Shown: positions 11,711 to 25,014, counted from the first letter of the stretch. The stretch: 64,000 nt of DNA from Eledone cirrhosa (GCA_964016885.1 OZ024743.1:19298872-19362871), one strand, 5' to 3'. Notes: generated by a model not told the origin, from the sequence alone. Translations and numbers: made by a program.

Positions 11711-11940
11711 GTAATAGTAATTATTATTATTATGCTGAGATTGGTGGTGGTGGTGGTGAAATTGCCGCTATCTGGCTGTTGTGTTTAGTGTACACAGAGG
11801 GGTGACGGGGTAGGTGATGTATCTAGTTTCTGATGTTGGTGAAATTGATGTTATTTGGCTGTTCTATGTAGTGTAGACAGAGGGGATTTTCTTCCATTTA
11901 TACCATTTTCTTTTTTTAATATAAAATGTATAATACAAAA

Positions 11941-11973
<33 letters not shown>
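11941..11973. repeat. (ATT)11 between A1 5' end and A2 3' end
   Basis: Eleven perfect ATT units ((AAT)n in element sense) form the whole junction between two full-length elements. Confidence 0.95.
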
Positions 11974-14900
11974 GTTGTTGTTATTCCTTGAATCTCAGTC
12001 ATTGATGTTGGTTAACTGGAAAGTCCGTTGGATTGAATATCAAGCCACTACCTGCAGCCTCAGATATTCAGGACGTATCGGAGGGTTCTTGCTGTTCCAA
12101 GCAAGCATGCCTTTTGAAGCGTTCCAAAAAGCGTGAAGGGGCCGATTTTCTTTAACCATCCCTGGAAACTTTTGGAGATAGTCCCCAGTGCGCCTATGAC
12201 AATCGGGATCACTTTGACTTCATGGCAGTTCCAAATCCTTTTCACCTCCCACTTTAGGTCCTGGTATCGGTTAATTTTCTCCCTCTCCTTCTCTTACACT
12301 CTCGTGTCGAACGGGCAGGCCACATCCACAATCAGGCACGATCTTTTTTCTTTGTCCACAACCACCAGGTCAGGTCTATTGTGTTCCAGTTTTTTGTCCG
12401 TCTGTATCCTAAAATCCCACAGCACCTTCACCTGATTGTTCTCCATCACCGCCTCTGGCCTATGCTCATACCATTTCTCAGAATGTGGTAAATTGTTTAC
12501 TTTGCACAGGTGCCAGTGGATCACCCTGCCCATCACATCGTGTCTCCAGCCCTTATAGTGGGTCTGGGCTAGGTGTTTACACTCGGACACAATGTGAGCC
12601 ACAGTCTCCTCTCTCTCTCCACAGATCCTGCACAGTGGGCTAGCCTCCTCCTTGTAGATATGGTGCTTCAACCACTTCGTTTTGAGGGCCTGCTCCTGCG
12701 CAGCCATTAGCATTCCTTCTGTAGCCTTTTTGAGGTCTCCTCTTCTCAACCAGTTCCATGTCTGTGGATCTCTAAATTCAGTTTTCTCAAAGAAGGTACT
12801 ATGAAGGGATTTTCCCTTAAGGCTGCTCTTCCTCCTTGATGTTATTTCCTCCTTGGACATCCCCTGGCCTACTGTCCCCTCCTTCAGTACAGTTCTGAGC
12901 ATTGGCTCCTTACTATAGGTCACGTATTTGTATAGGTTGTTTTTCTCCATCTGAACACAGTCCTCTATGCTGATAAGACCTCTTCCACCCTCAGATCTCC
13001 TTAGGTAGAGTCTATCGACATCACTCCTCTTGTGGAACATGTTGTAGATAGTCAATAGCTTCCTAGTCTTCCTATCCATTTCTTTTTGTTCAGCAACATT
13101 CCATCTCAGAATTCCCGCACTGTACCTAATAATAGACACAGCTCGGGAATTTACTGCGCTTATGGCATTTCTGCTGTTCAGATGTGACTTCAATACGCTC
13201 CTTACTCTCCGAATGTATTCAGTTCTTAACAATTCCTTCATTTTTTTGTTCTTTATGCCATCAGCCTCCAAAACGCCCAAATACTTGTATCCTTCCTCAG
13301 AGTCAATTTCCTTTATCATCTCACCTGTTGGTATCTGGATCCCGTTACTTCTGCTCAACCTACCCCTCTTCATCACAATGACTCCACATTTACCAATACC
13401 AAACTGCATACATATATCACTGCTGAAAATACGGACAGTGTCAACAAGCACATCCAACTCCTTCTCACTTTTCCCGAAGAGCTTAAGATCGTCCATGAAG
13501 AGGAGGTGATTGATGGTAAGCTCTCCCCTTCCCAACTTGTATCCTGCTCTCACTTTTCGCAGCATAATGGTCAGAGGCATCAGGGCAAGGACAAACAACA
13601 GAGGGGACAGGCTATCTCCCTGGAAGATACCTCTCTTGATCTTCACGCTTCCCAAGGATACTCCAGTTGATGTCAACTCAGTCTCCCAGGACCCCATACT
13701 CCTGCCTAGCAACTGTCTGATGTTATCTGCCACCCTGAAGATCTCCAGGCTTTTGGTGATCCAGGAATGAGGCACCATGTCAAATGCCTTTCTGTAGTCT
13801 ATCCATCCCATGGCAAGATCAGTGTGTCTCCTCCTGCAATTCCCCATTACCATCTTATCAATAAGTAACTGGTCCTTTGTACCAAGTGACTTCTTTCGGC
13901 ATCCTTTCTGTTCGTCCGGTAACAAGTTGTTTGTGTGGAGGTGATGGTAGATTTCCTCAGACACAATGCTCGTCAACAGTTTCCACATTACGGACAGACA
14001 TGTGATAGGTCTATAGTTGGTAACATCATTACCCTTGATTCGGTCTTTCATTATCAGAACTGTGGTACCTTTTGTCAACCACTCTGGCACCTCACCCGAC
14101 ACCAAGCAGTCATTGAACATGGCCGTCAGCTTCGGGTGGAGGGATGTTAAATGTTTAATCCAATACCCCTGCACACCATCTGGGCCTGGTGATTTCCAGT
14201 TGGTTAGTTTTTTGGCCTGCCCCTTAAGAGTTTCAACTGTGATACTCAAATCAGTTTGTTGCTGTGCCTGCTCACCGATCTCCCTCTGTACTGTCTCAAT
14301 CCACCCTGCCTGGGCATTGTATCTAACATCCTGCTCCCATATTCCTCTCCATAATGTTTTAGTTTTTTCCGCCCCAGGGATCAAGTCGTTGCCTCTTTCT
14401 TTCCCCTCAAGCTGTCCAAACAGCATCTTCTGGTTGTTGTCGAACATGCGGTTCTGTTTATACTGACTGACTCTGTTCTCGTATCGCCTGATTTTTGCAC
14501 TCTTTGCTACAATGCGTTGCTTTTATTCCTCTATGATAATATTTAGCTTTTTACTCCTAGTTTTGTATTTTATTTCCAGTCTATTTTTAGTGCCTATGTT
14601 TTTTAGTGTCCCATTCAGTAGTGACTAAAGCTTTCCTATGTCATTTCTCATTTCCCCGATTTGCCCACTCAGTCGCTTCTTCCACCACGGCTCTGCTCTT
14701 TCTTGTCTGTTGTTTCCTCTCGCTTTTATACCAAGTAGTTTCCTCACCGTATTTGCTGTTGCTTTGAGGATATTGTTGCACTGGTGAAGGCTCCTCGCCT
14801 CAAGGTATGGGATGACTTTGTTTACCTTAGCTGTTGTTTCTTTTAACTTTTTCCTGTCTACAAATCTTAGGTTCGTAGGTCTCCCACTATCATTGTTCAA

Positions 14901-16345
14901 TTCATCTACCACTAAATTTAGGATGTCAACCGAATCTTGTCCTAGCCCGTCAGCATTCATCTCCTCAGTGGCCGTATCTCTGTTCCAGGTATTATTTATC
15001 TCAGTATTCAGATCATTGTCTGCTTCGGGTGGTTCCTCCGTTCTCAGGACCTCTTCACCTTCATTTCCCACTGGCTCGCTTGTCTGGCATACTACACCCG
15101 CCATCTCCAAGCCATTCTCTCTGCTCAGTTCCTCCAGTTCCAGCTCGCTTATCCACCCATTAGTTCTTATTACCCGAGCCTGCCCGGCCAATTTTTGTTC
15201 ATCTAATTTAAATAAACCAATCTCGTTCCAGATGTTATGCATCCGTCTCCTGTAGCCCCTCTCCTTGGGGTTACTTTTCAGGTAGCATTGCATAACAGTT
15301 CTATTCAATTCTTTCGTCCAGTTGGTTCTGGCCCCTTTCCTTCTTCTTCTTCCTCCAACATCAGCAGTATTTGGTTGACAGTCAGGTTCCTGCTGCTGAG
15401 CCAGGGGGCACCTGTTGGGTGAGAGTCTGTCACATGACGTTCGAGTCTCCATTTCACCGTTATTCGAACTGTTTATGTTCGATATTTAAACACTCTTATC
15501 GAGGATTGGCGAATGTATGGTTACATAGCCATCTGTGGATCCGCCATCCCACTTGGCCCTTGTGTGGCATTATCACCACGCTGTATACGAACACACATAA
15601 ACAAACAAACACACAGGCAGAAAGGGCCCCAAAAATGAATAAGCATAAGTTTCATTGTAATGTAGTGTTCGAATGTCTGACTTAGTTTTTGTTTTTTAAG
15701 TTTTACTTTTTCCCCCCTCTTCTCTGTCCGTCCGCCTGCTTCTCTCTTCATTCTTATTTTCTTTACGTTTTGGGGGTTTCTTTTTATGTTTTTGTTTTTC
15801 TCTGTTTGTTTTTCTCGTTTTTGCTGTTGTTGCTGTGCTGCTTTGGTTTTGTTGTTTGTTTTTTCTTTTTTCTTTTGAGTCTATCTATATATTTTGATGC
15901 CTTCCTCTTTGTTAGTAGTAGGAATTCTATAATGTGGAAGTAGCAGCCAGCAGGGGGAAGTGGGAGACTGGCGGCGGTAGCGATACTGAGACAGTGGTGG
16001 TGGTGATGTCGATACCGAGGCAGTGGTGGCGGTGATGTGACCGTATTACTGTAGTGATAGTGCTGTAGCGGTGGCAGCAGTGAAGGAGTCAAGGGGTGGT
16101 GGCGGCGGTGATGGGATAGTGGTGGTAATGATGGCCGTAGTGAGCGGTGGTGGTGAAGGTGAAAATGCCGTTATCTGGCTGTTGTGTTTAGTGTACACAG
16201 ATGTTGGGGTGGGTGGTGTATCTAGTTTCTGGTGTTGGAGAGTTTGGCTGTCCTATATAGTGTAGACAGAGGAGAGGAGGGGGGGGGGGTTCTTCTTCCA
16301 TTTATAGCCATTTTCTTTTTTGGATATACAGTGTACAATACAAAG
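11974..16345 (-). mobile_element. RLE non-LTR retrotransposon A2, full length, nearly intact
   Basis: About 4.4 kb on the minus strand, with 5' end near 16345 and 3' end near 11974 in a TAA tract. Its sequence is very close to A3 (21048-22670) and more diverged from A1. A single reading frame covers almost the whole protein, interrupted by only three stops, so it is the best representative of family A here. Confidence 0.85.
12060..15452 (-). pseudogene. A2 polyprotein: Myb-like, RT, CCHC, restriction-like endonuclease
   Basis: One frame from 15452 to 12060, about 1130 codons. Myb/SANT-like segment WTKELNRTVMQCYLKSN at about residues 40-55, basic linker, then the RT from about residue 340 with DYRKAFDMVPHSW, FQGDSLSPLLF and FMDDLKLFGKSE (catalytic DD intact). 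Next come CRICGEREETVAHIVSEC (CCHC) and the endonuclease core RPDLVVVDKEKRSCLIVDVA (RPD then D after 14 residues). Stops: TAG at 14625 after DIGKL (also present in A1), TAA near 14523, and TAA at 12294 where A3 has a Gln codon. Downstream of that stop the frame stays open to LGTARTLRYVLNI. The protein should nick a TAA target and prime cDNA there. Confidence 0.85.
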
Positions 16346-16539
16346 TTGAATATTTGAATATTTGAGCCTTATAACAATATATTTTGGGTCCGAATTTTTT
16401 GGGGCTCAAGCCGGGTGCTTTACGTAGCATTTGTACTAAGAGTTGTTATTTCACAAATGATTTAAATATGTTAAAAATTCAAAACTTACGGGAGCGATTT
16501 CATGACCTCCGTCACCTCGTGCGTCTTCTTCCCTATTGA
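16346..16539. other. Short unique segment between A2 and a TAA tract
   Basis: About 190 bp separates the A2 5' end from the long (ATT)n tract of B1. It could be original flanking DNA or 5' sequence of A2 lost from A1. I see no coding signal. Confidence 0.4.
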
Positions 16540-16661
<122 letters not shown>

Positions 16662-16804
16662 AGTTGCATTTATCTTGCTTTATGTTCATACGAGTTATCA
16701 CCAAGTCACAACCAGTGACCTCAAGAGACAACAAGGTCCGCCATGTTCAAGGAAGAACATACATACTCACACATGCATCTTTAGTGTTTAGACTTGTGAT
16801 GTAC

Positions 16805-19800
16805 TTATATTGACAGAATCTTCCTTAGTATATGGGCAGTTCCCATTAGTACTATCTTTAGTATTTCTCCTATACGCGGGTTTCCTGGGATCTGCGATAA
16901 GTAATCATTAGACCCCTTAGGTATCATTCCCAGAGCGCCTACAACCACTGGTATTGTTTTAGTTCTCAATTTCCACATTTTTCCAATTTCTATCTCCAGG
17001 TCCTTATACTTGCTCAATTTTTCAAATGTTTTTATAGATACATTCTTGTCTATTGGAACAGACATATCAATTAGCAGGCATACCCTCTTTTGAAAGTCCT
17101 TCAATATTATATCAGGTCTATTTGCATCTATTTTTCGGTCTGTTTGGATGCTAAAGTTCCACAAGATTGAGATCTGATCTTTTTCAAGTATGGGAGGTGG
17201 TTGATGCTCCCACCAATTCTTTTGATGGGGCAGATCAAAATGCTTACACATTATCCAATGTATGTATTGTGCAGCTCTGTCATGCCTGTTTAGGTATTCG
17301 GTTGGAGCTATAGGACTGCACATTGAAATTATATGGTCAATGGTCTCTGGTTGTTTTTTGCATACACGGCATAATGGGCGGCATCCATTTTTTATTATGT
17401 TGGCTTGGTAATTTTTTGTTGGCAGACACTGATCTTGTGCTGATATAATCAGTCCTTCAGTCTCCGATTTCAGTCCAGAGGATGCCATCCACTGATGGGT
17501 TAAAGTTTTGTCAACATCAGGATTGTTAGCTCGCTCTGGGTATGTTCCATACAGAGGCTTTTCTTGCCATTTCTTAGCCAGTTTCTGTAGCAGTTCTTTC
17601 TTTGCAGTTACTTTTACCTGCTTTGCTTTTTCTGTGTTTTCCATTTCAGCAGTAAATGGGACTTCTGAAATTTGTAGTCCATTACTGTATCTTTGTGCAT
17701 CTTTTGTAATGGAATATGATCTTTTGATGCTTTCGTGTTTCAAAACGAGTTTGATCATCCAATCATGTGATTCCCTTAGATATGTAGATAATCCAATTGT
17801 TGCAGTTTTCAACGCAATGTCTAACTGGATTAACCCACGTCCTCCTTCTTTCCTAGGGAGATATATTCTATCTATATCTACCTTAGGGTGATGCATTCTG
17901 TGCATGGTTAAGAATTTTAGAATTTTTGTATCGAGCCTACGGATCTCTGTGCTTGACCAGTTGATGACATTGTAACTGTAGGTTACTACTGGTATGGCAA
18001 GCGTGTTTATGGCATCGATTCTATTCCTTGCATTCAATTCCGTTCTTAAGATTGCTCTTACTCTGCGGTAACATTCCTTCCTTATCCTTTCCTTCATTGT
18101 CGAGTGCTTGATTCCGTCTCCTTCACAAACACCTAGATATTTGTAAGTCTTTTCTTGATCAAGTTCTCTTATCACGTTCCCCCGATCAAGATTAATGTCT
18201 GAACTCTTTAGCAGCTTTCCTCTGGTGAACGTTGCTTTGGCGCATTTATCTAGTCCAAACTCCATTTTAATGTCATCACTGAACTGCTCCACAGTGGATA
18301 AAAGCCCTTGCAATTGTTCATCATTTTTTGCAAATAGTTTCAGGTCATCCATGTAGAACAGGTGATAAATGGTTTTGTCATAGACTTTATATCCATGTTT
18401 TGTTTAATTGAGCATTTTACTTAATGGTATACGTGCGATGCAGAATAAAAGCGGTGATAAAGAGTCACCCTGAAAAATTCCACAATTAATATTAACTTCT
18501 CCAGCTTCCAGTGATTTTGTTTCACTATTCAAAAGGAGTGTCGTTTTCCATGTCTTCATACTGAATGACAAAAACCCCCTGACAACGGGGGATATTTTGA
18601 AAATCTCTAAACATTTTTCAATCCAACTGTGTGGCAAACTATCGAATGCTTTTTTTATAATATCCAAGCAATCGATAGATTTTTGTGTCTATTATGACAA
18701 TCTTCCAGTATCATTTTGTTAACCAGAAGCTGATCCTTACAGCCATATGAGCCTCGTTTACACCCTTTCTGCTCAATGGGAAATAGGTCATTTGTTATCA
18801 GGTGGTCATATGTGTATTCAGTTAGGACTGATGTTAAAATGTTATACATTGTGGTCAAGCAAATTATCGGTCTGTAATTGTTGGAATTTTTTGTCTCATC
18901 ATTCTTCGGAAGCAGGAATATAATGCCGTTAACTAGCCATGATGGTATCTTTTCTGGCTCCTTAACTATTTCATTGTAAAGTTGGGCTAACAGCTCATGA
19001 GACTCTGTGAAGGCATTTATCGAAAAGTTTTGTATTTTGTCTTTTCCTGGAGATTTCCATTTGCTGGTTTTTTCTTAGAGCCAAGCGCAACTGTTCAACT
19101 GTTATATTTTCCCATATTTGTTCCTCAAGGTGAGCTGTATCTTTCAGTTGTCTGTCTGTCCATGGGGCATGAATGTTATGAACTTTTTCTTCGGCCCAGA
19201 TCTTTTCCCAGAATTCTTGCACTTCCTCCTTGGGTGGTATTGATTTAGCAGTTATTGTTGACTTACCAATTTTTCTGTAGAAGTTTCTTTGGTTGTTTTT
19301 GAACATATTATTGTCCTTATAGAATCTAGATCGTTTTTCAAAGCGCCTTATACGAGCAGCTTTAGCCGACACTTTTTGCTTGATTATTTCTATCAGCATG
19401 TCTATGTCACATGTTGATTTTATACTGTACTTTTTTTTCAATTTTCTAAGTTTAGTTTGTTTAACATGTTCACCTACTTTATAGTTTGTTAAATTTTCTA
19501 TGTCAGATCGGAGAAGGTTTATTTGGCGATTGATGTTCTCTTGCCAAGTAGATTTCTTGTGGGAATTCCTTTTTTTTTTCATCTTCACTCCACATAAGTG
19601 AGTGGTGACTTTAGCCGATGCATAATAGAGATGATTTAAATCAGTAATGTTTAGTTTGTTTGTGATGATAATGTTTTTGAGAATTATGTTAGTCTTGTGT
19701 ATTATCTTTTGGTTCTGTTTGGAGTTCTGGATCTTAGGGAGTGTGTCTCTTTGCCCCATGTCAGATTCTTTCATTGTCATCCATTCGATCATAATTTTAT

Positions 19801-20455
19801 CCTTCAAGTTGGCAAGTTCATTCTCATTCATTTCTTTATCATTTACGATCTCATTATTTTCATTTGGTGTTTTATCCTGAGCATGCACTCCCTCCACTTT
19901 TTCGATCCTTTCTTTAATTTGTTCTGTTGCCTGTGATTCCACCTCAACCCTGTGGTTCGAAGTGTTACAGTTTACCTCGTTTTCACTGACACATGTTTCA
20001 TTTTCCCTTCGCTGACTTTGTGCTAATAGCTTGATCTGATCAATTTCTATATCAGTTAGTAACTTTTTTCTTACAATATTTCTTCGTATATTGGCTAGTT
20101 TGTTACTGTCAATATAGCCACTGTTTTCGGGATGTTTCTTTTTCTAGTTGATATATGTCTGTTCTGTATTCGATGTATTTGATGGGTAGTACATGGCAGT
20201 GTAGAAAGCCTCAAGGACTTCTTTATTATCTTCCCTTGACCATTTTTCTCTCTTTTTCTTTGGATTTCTTGGTGGTGAGCATGGAGGGCCAACAGTAGGA
20301 GTATTCCGGTTATGGGAGGTCTCCAGCTCCGAAGTGATGGGAAGGTTTGAACCATTAGCTGATTTTTCGACTCCAGTCTGGTTCCTCTCTGAGGGACGCG
20401 GGCCTTTTTTACCCGGGTGACGGCCGATCCGGTATGAGATTTTATCATTAGACAT
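16805..20455 (-). pseudogene. B1 polyprotein: Myb-like, RT, CCHC, restriction-like endonuclease
   Basis: Begins MSNDKISYRIGRHPGKKGPR. A Myb-like segment KREKWSREDNKEVLEAFYTA is at about residues 67-86. A TAG at 20144 interrupts an otherwise open frame to about 18995. A frameshift precedes the 18858-18655 part (TYDHLITNDLFPIEQKGCKR) and another returns to the first frame. RT motifs are KKAFDSLPHSW, FQGDSLSPLLF and YMDDLKLF (catalytic DD present). A TAA at 18404 precedes the last. The C-terminal part has CRVCKKQPETIDHIISMC (CCHC) and the endonuclease core NRPDIILKDFQKRVCLLIDM (RPD...D), ending MGTAHILRKILSI at 16805. The copy is inactive. Confidence 0.85.
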
Positions 20456-20699
20456 TTACTTTATTTTGTCGCGTTTTATCCTTATCCGCCAAGGGGTAAT
20501 CATTTCGTGTTACCACTTCTAGAACGAGTGTCAACCAAGACTAGAGGGGTCGTTCTCCCCTAGAGACACGGCTATTCCCCGCCGGCCGCCATCCCGGTAT
20601 TTCTTGGTCACGGGGTTTTCTTTTTGTTGTTTTTTTTAAATTGTTATTATCATGAGTGGTTCCTTAATGTGAGCATTGCATGGCTTAAGAATGAAATTA

Positions 20700-20757
20700 T
20701 TAATAATTGTCTACACTCCAGGCACAAGGCCAGCAATCACCCAGTGCATTACAATAA
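20700..20757 (-). mobile_element. Degraded SINE tail
   Basis: ATTGTCTACACTCCAGGCAC followed by AAGGCCAGCAATCACCCAGT is the reverse complement of the SINE tail seen elsewhere in the window, diverged and lacking the tRNA-like head. Confidence 0.6.
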
Positions 20758-20997
20758 TATAATATACTTTTTGCTGTAGTTGCCTGTTATTGTTGTTGGC
20801 TATGTCGGTGGTGGTGCCGGGGCTTTTTATATTGTTGGTGAGGAAGGGGTGAGCCAGCAGTCCCATAGTTGTTGATGTTGACGTTTGGCCGGTGGCCAGG
20901 TCACTAAGTCAATCTATTTATATCTTTTGCTAGCCTCTCCCTTGTCTAGTGATACCGCCCCCTTCTCCTTTCTCTCTCAAGTTAACAGGGGAATTTA

Positions 20998-21014
20998 TTA
21001 TTATTAACAGGGGA

Positions 21015-21047
<33 letters not shown>
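20998..21047. repeat. ATT tract between B1 5' region and A3 3' end
   Basis: An ATT repeat broken by a short direct duplication: TTAACAGGGGAATT occurs twice (about 20982-20995 and 21004-21017), each followed by ATT units. Confidence 0.8.
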
Positions 21048-22670
21048 GTTATTGTTATTCCTTGAATCTCAGTCATTGATGTTGGTTAACTGGAAAGTCC
21101 GTTGGATTGAATATCAAGCCACTACCAGCAGCCTCAGATATTCAGGACGTATCGGCGGGTTCTTGCCGTTCCAAGCAAGCATGCCTTTTGAAGCGTTCCA
21201 AAAAGCGTGAAGGGGCCGATTTTCTTTAACCATCCCTGGAAACCTTTGGAGATAGTCCCCAGTGCGCCTATGACAATCGGGATCACTTTGACTTCATGGC
21301 AGTTCCAAATCCTTTTCACCTCCCACTTTAGGTCCTGGTATCGGTTAATTTTCTCCCTCTCCTTCTCTTGCACTCTCGTGTCGAACGGGCAGGCCACATC
21401 CACAATCAGGCACGATCTTTTTTCTTTGTCCACAACCACCAGGTCAGGTCTATTGTGTTCCAGTTTTTTGTCCGTCTGTATCCTAAAATCCCACAGCACC
21501 TTCACCTGACTGTTCTCCATCACCGCCTCTGGCCTATGCTCATACCATTTCTCAGAATGTGGTAGATTGTTTACTTTGCACAGGTGCCAGTGGATCACCC
21601 TGCCCATCACATCGTGTCTCCAGCCCTTATAGTGGGTCTGGGCTAGGTGTTTACACTCAGACACAATGTGAGCCACAGTCTCCTCTCTCTCTCCACAGAT
21701 CCTGCACAGTGGGCTAGCCTCCTCCTTGTAGATATGGTGCTTCAACCACTTCGTTTTGAGGGCCTGCTCCTACGCAGCCATTAGCATTCCTTCTGTAGCC
21801 TTTTTGAGGTCTCCTCTTCTCAACCAGTTCCATGTCTGTGGATCTCTAAATTCAGTTTTCTCAAAGAAGGTACTATGAAGGGATTTTCCCTTAAGGCTGC
21901 TCTTCCTCCTTGATGTTATTTCCTCCTTGGATATCCCCTGGCCTACTGTCCCCTCCTTCAGTACAGCTCTGAGCATTGGCTCCTTACTATAGGTCACGTA
22001 TTTGTATAGGTTGTTTTTCTCCATCTGAACACAGTCCTCTATGCTGATAAGACCTCTTCCACCCTCAGATCTCCTTGGGTAGAGTCTATCGACATCACTC
22101 CTCTTGTGGAACATGTTGTAGATAGTCAATAGCTTCCTAGTCTTCCTATCCATTTCTTTTTGTTCAGCAACATTCCATCTCAGAATTCCCGCACTGTACC
22201 TAATAATAGACACAGCTCGGGAATTTACTGCGCTTATGGCATTTCTGCTGTTCAGATGTGACTTCAATACGCTCCTTACTCTCCGAATGTATTCAGTTCT
22301 TAACAATTCCTTCATTTTTTTGTTCTTTATGCCATCAGCCTCCAGAACGCCCAAATACTTGTATCCTTCCTCAGAGTCAATTTCCTTTATCATCTCACCT
22401 GTTGGTATCTGGATCCCGTTACTTCTGCTCAACCTACCCCTCCTCATCACAATGACTCCACATTTACCAATACCAAACTGCATACATATATCACTGCTGA
22501 AAATACGGACAGTGTCAACAAGCACATCCAACTCCTTCTCACTTTTCCCGAAGAGCTTAAGATCGTCCATGAAGAGGAGGTGATTGATGGTAAGCTCTCC
22601 CCTTCCCAACTTGTATCCTGCTCTCACTTTTCGCAGCATAATGGTCAAGGGCATCAGGGCAAGGACAAAC
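21048..22670 (-). mobile_element. RLE non-LTR retrotransposon A3, 5' truncated
   Basis: About 1.6 kb of family A including the 3' end. The 5' truncation falls inside the RT domain, and the next base is a (TTA)n tract at 22671. It is almost identical to A2 over the shared length. A truncated 5' end abutting the target repeat is expected for incomplete target-primed reverse transcription. Confidence 0.9.
21134..22670 (-). pseudogene. A3 partial RT, CCHC and endonuclease
   Basis: A single frame from the truncation point to 21134, starting at the segment ALMPLTIMLRKVRAGYKLG. It contains FMDDLKLFGKSE, CRICGEREETVAHIVSEC and the endonuclease core RPDLVVVDKEKRSCLIVDVA, ending LGTARTRRYVLNI. One TAG near 21770 replaces a Gln codon of A2. 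Where A2 has its TAA stop, A3 keeps the Gln of RVQEKEREKINRYQD. Confidence 0.9.

Positions 22671-22710
<40 letters not shown>
22671..22710. repeat. (TTA)n between A3 5' end and B2 3' end
   Basis: About 13 perfect units form the entire junction between elements of different families. Confidence 0.95.
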
Positions 22711-24332
22711 TGCATTTATCTTGCTTTATGTTTATACGAGTTATCACCAAGTCACAACCAGTGACCTCAAGAGACAACAAGGTCCGCCTTGTTCAAGAAA
22801 GAACATACATATTCACACATGCATCCTTAGTGTTTAGACTTGTGATGTACTTATATTGACAGGATCTTCCTTAGTATATGGGCAGTTCCCATTAGTACTA
22901 TCTTTTGTATTTCTCCTATACGCGTGTTTCCTGGGATTTGCGATAAGTAGTCGTTAGACCCCTTAGGTATCATTCCCAGAGCGCCTACAACCACTGGTAT
23001 TGTTTTAGTTCTCAATTTCCACATTTTTCCAATTTCTATCTCCAGGTCCTTATACTTGCTCAATTTTTCAAATGTTTTTATAGATACATTCTTGTCTATT
23101 GGAACAGACATATCAAATAGCAGGCATACCCTCCTTTGAAAGTCCTTCAATATTATATCAGGTCTATTTGCATCTATTTTTCGGTCTGTTTGGATGCTAA
23201 AGTTCCACAAGATTGAGATGTGATCTTTTTCAAGTATGGGAGGTGGTTGATGCTCCCACCAATTCTTTTGATGGGGCAGGTCAAAATGCTTACACATTAT
23301 CCAATGTATGTATTGTGCAGCTCTGTCATGCCTGTTTAGGTATTCGGTTGGAGCTATAGGACTGCACATTGAAATTATATGGTCAATGGTCTCTGGTTGT
23401 TTTTTGCATACACGGCATAATGGGCTGCACCCATTTTTTATTATGTTGGCTTGGCAATTTTTTGTTGGCAGACACTGATCTTGTGCTGATATAATCAGTC
23501 CTTCAGTCTCCGATTTCAGTCCAGAGGATGCCAACCACTGATGGGTTAAAGTTTTGTCAACATCAGGATTGTTAGCTCGCTCTGGGTATTTTCCATACAG
23601 AGGCTTTTCTTGCCATTTCTTAGCCAGTTTCTGTAGCAGTTCTTTCTTTGCAGTTACTTTTACCTGCTTTGCTTTTTCTGTGTTTTCCATTTCAGCAGTA
23701 AATGGGACTTCTGAAATTTGTAGTCCATTACTGTATCTTTGTGCATCTTTTGTAATGGAATATGATCTGTTGGTGCTTTCGTGTTTCAAAACGAGTTTGA
23801 TCATCCAATCATGTGATTCCCTTAGATATGTGGATAATCCAATTGTTGCAGTTTTCAACGCAATGTCTAACTGGATTAACCACGTCCACCTTCTTTCCTA
23901 GGGAGATATATTCTATCTATGTCTGCCTTAGGGTGATGCATTCTGTGCATGGTTAAGAATTTTCGGATTTTTGTATCGAGCCTACGGATCTCTGTGCTTG
24001 ACCAGTTGATGACATTGTAACTGTAGGTTACTACTGGTATGGCAAGCGTGTTTATGCCATGGATCCTATTCCTTGCATTCAATTCCGTTCTTAAAATTGC
24101 TCTGATTCTGCGGTAACATTCCTTCCTTATCCTTTCCCTCATTGTCGAGTGCTTGATTCCGTCTCCTTCACAAACACCTAGATATTTGTAAGTTTTTTCT
24201 TGATCAAGCTCTTTTATCACGTTCCCCCGATCAAGATTAATGTCTGAACTCTTCAGCAGCTTTCCTCTGGTGAACGTTGCTTTGGCGCATTTATCCAGTC
24301 CAAACTCCATCTTAATGTCATCACTGAACTGC
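22711..24332 (-). mobile_element. RLE non-LTR retrotransposon B2, 5' truncated
   Basis: About 1.6 kb of family B, close to B1. Both ends abut TTA/ATT tracts (22710 and 24333). Confidence 0.9.
22851..24332 (-). pseudogene. B2 partial RT tail, CCHC and endonuclease
   Basis: The coding sequence starts inside the RT just after the catalytic box (QFSDDIKMEFGLDKCAKATF) and runs to RIYLPRKEGGRG, where a frameshift near 23880 separates it from the piece ending at 22851. That piece has CRVCKKQPETIDHIISMC and the RPDIILKDFQRRVCLLFDM core. It can encode no complete protein. Confidence 0.9.
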
Positions 24333-24393
<61 letters not shown>

Positions 24394-24402
24394 CATTATT
24401 AT
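24333..24402. repeat. (TTA)n at the outer end of the cluster
   Basis: About 22 TTA/ATT units touching the truncated 5' end of B2, grading into (TA)n and (GT)n. Confidence 0.95.
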
Positions 24403-24407
24403 ATATA

Positions 24408-24446
<39 letters not shown>

Positions 24447-25014
24447 CTATATGTGTGTATGCATGCGTGTGTGTGTGTGATGAATTAGAAAGCTGTATGT
24501 TTCATAATTTCTACATTCTATTTCTTATGTAATCTCTGTAATAAGCATTTCGATATTTTCTATCATATAAAATTAGCTTGGGTGGAGAAAAGGCATCTCT
24601 GACGTCTATGCCTGTAAAGAACTGATTATATGACATCTGATGATTACATAACTGGTACCATCGAGATACGTATAACTGTGATTACATAACAATTAGCTTG
24701 TGCTGAAATTCAAACTTACTATACCAACGTATGGCCGAAAGCACATCTACACGATACTATCATAACGATGGAAATATAATATATCGAGTGTTGAATCCTG
24801 CTTACACACATATTTATTAACATGTAATAACACACGGGCGCACTCACACACACACACGGACACACGGACACCCACACACACACACACGGACACACATACA
24901 CACACACATACACGGACACACACTCACATATATATATATACATACATACATACATACATACATACATACATACACACATACATACATACATACATACATA
25001 CATACATACATACA

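Larger units (their letters stand above)
6721..11940 (-). mobile_element. RLE non-LTR retrotransposon A1, full length but broken
   Basis: This minus-strand copy of family A runs from its 5' end at about 11940 to its 3' end at about 6721. It aligns along its length with A2 (11974-16345). Both 5' ends begin with the same TTTGTATTxTACA-like sequence directly inside or near a TAA tract. A1 is longer because its 5' untranslated region holds three tandem units of about 437 bp where A2 has one. Domain content (Myb-like, RT, CCHC, RLE) and TAA-flanked ends fit the R4/Dong group. That assignment is motif-based. Confidence 0.8.

Noticed and set aside
13162..15255. Plus-strand open frames across elements A1-A3
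   Set aside because: They are antisense shadows of the minus-strand RT protein. They recur at the same place in each copy only because the copies are homologous.
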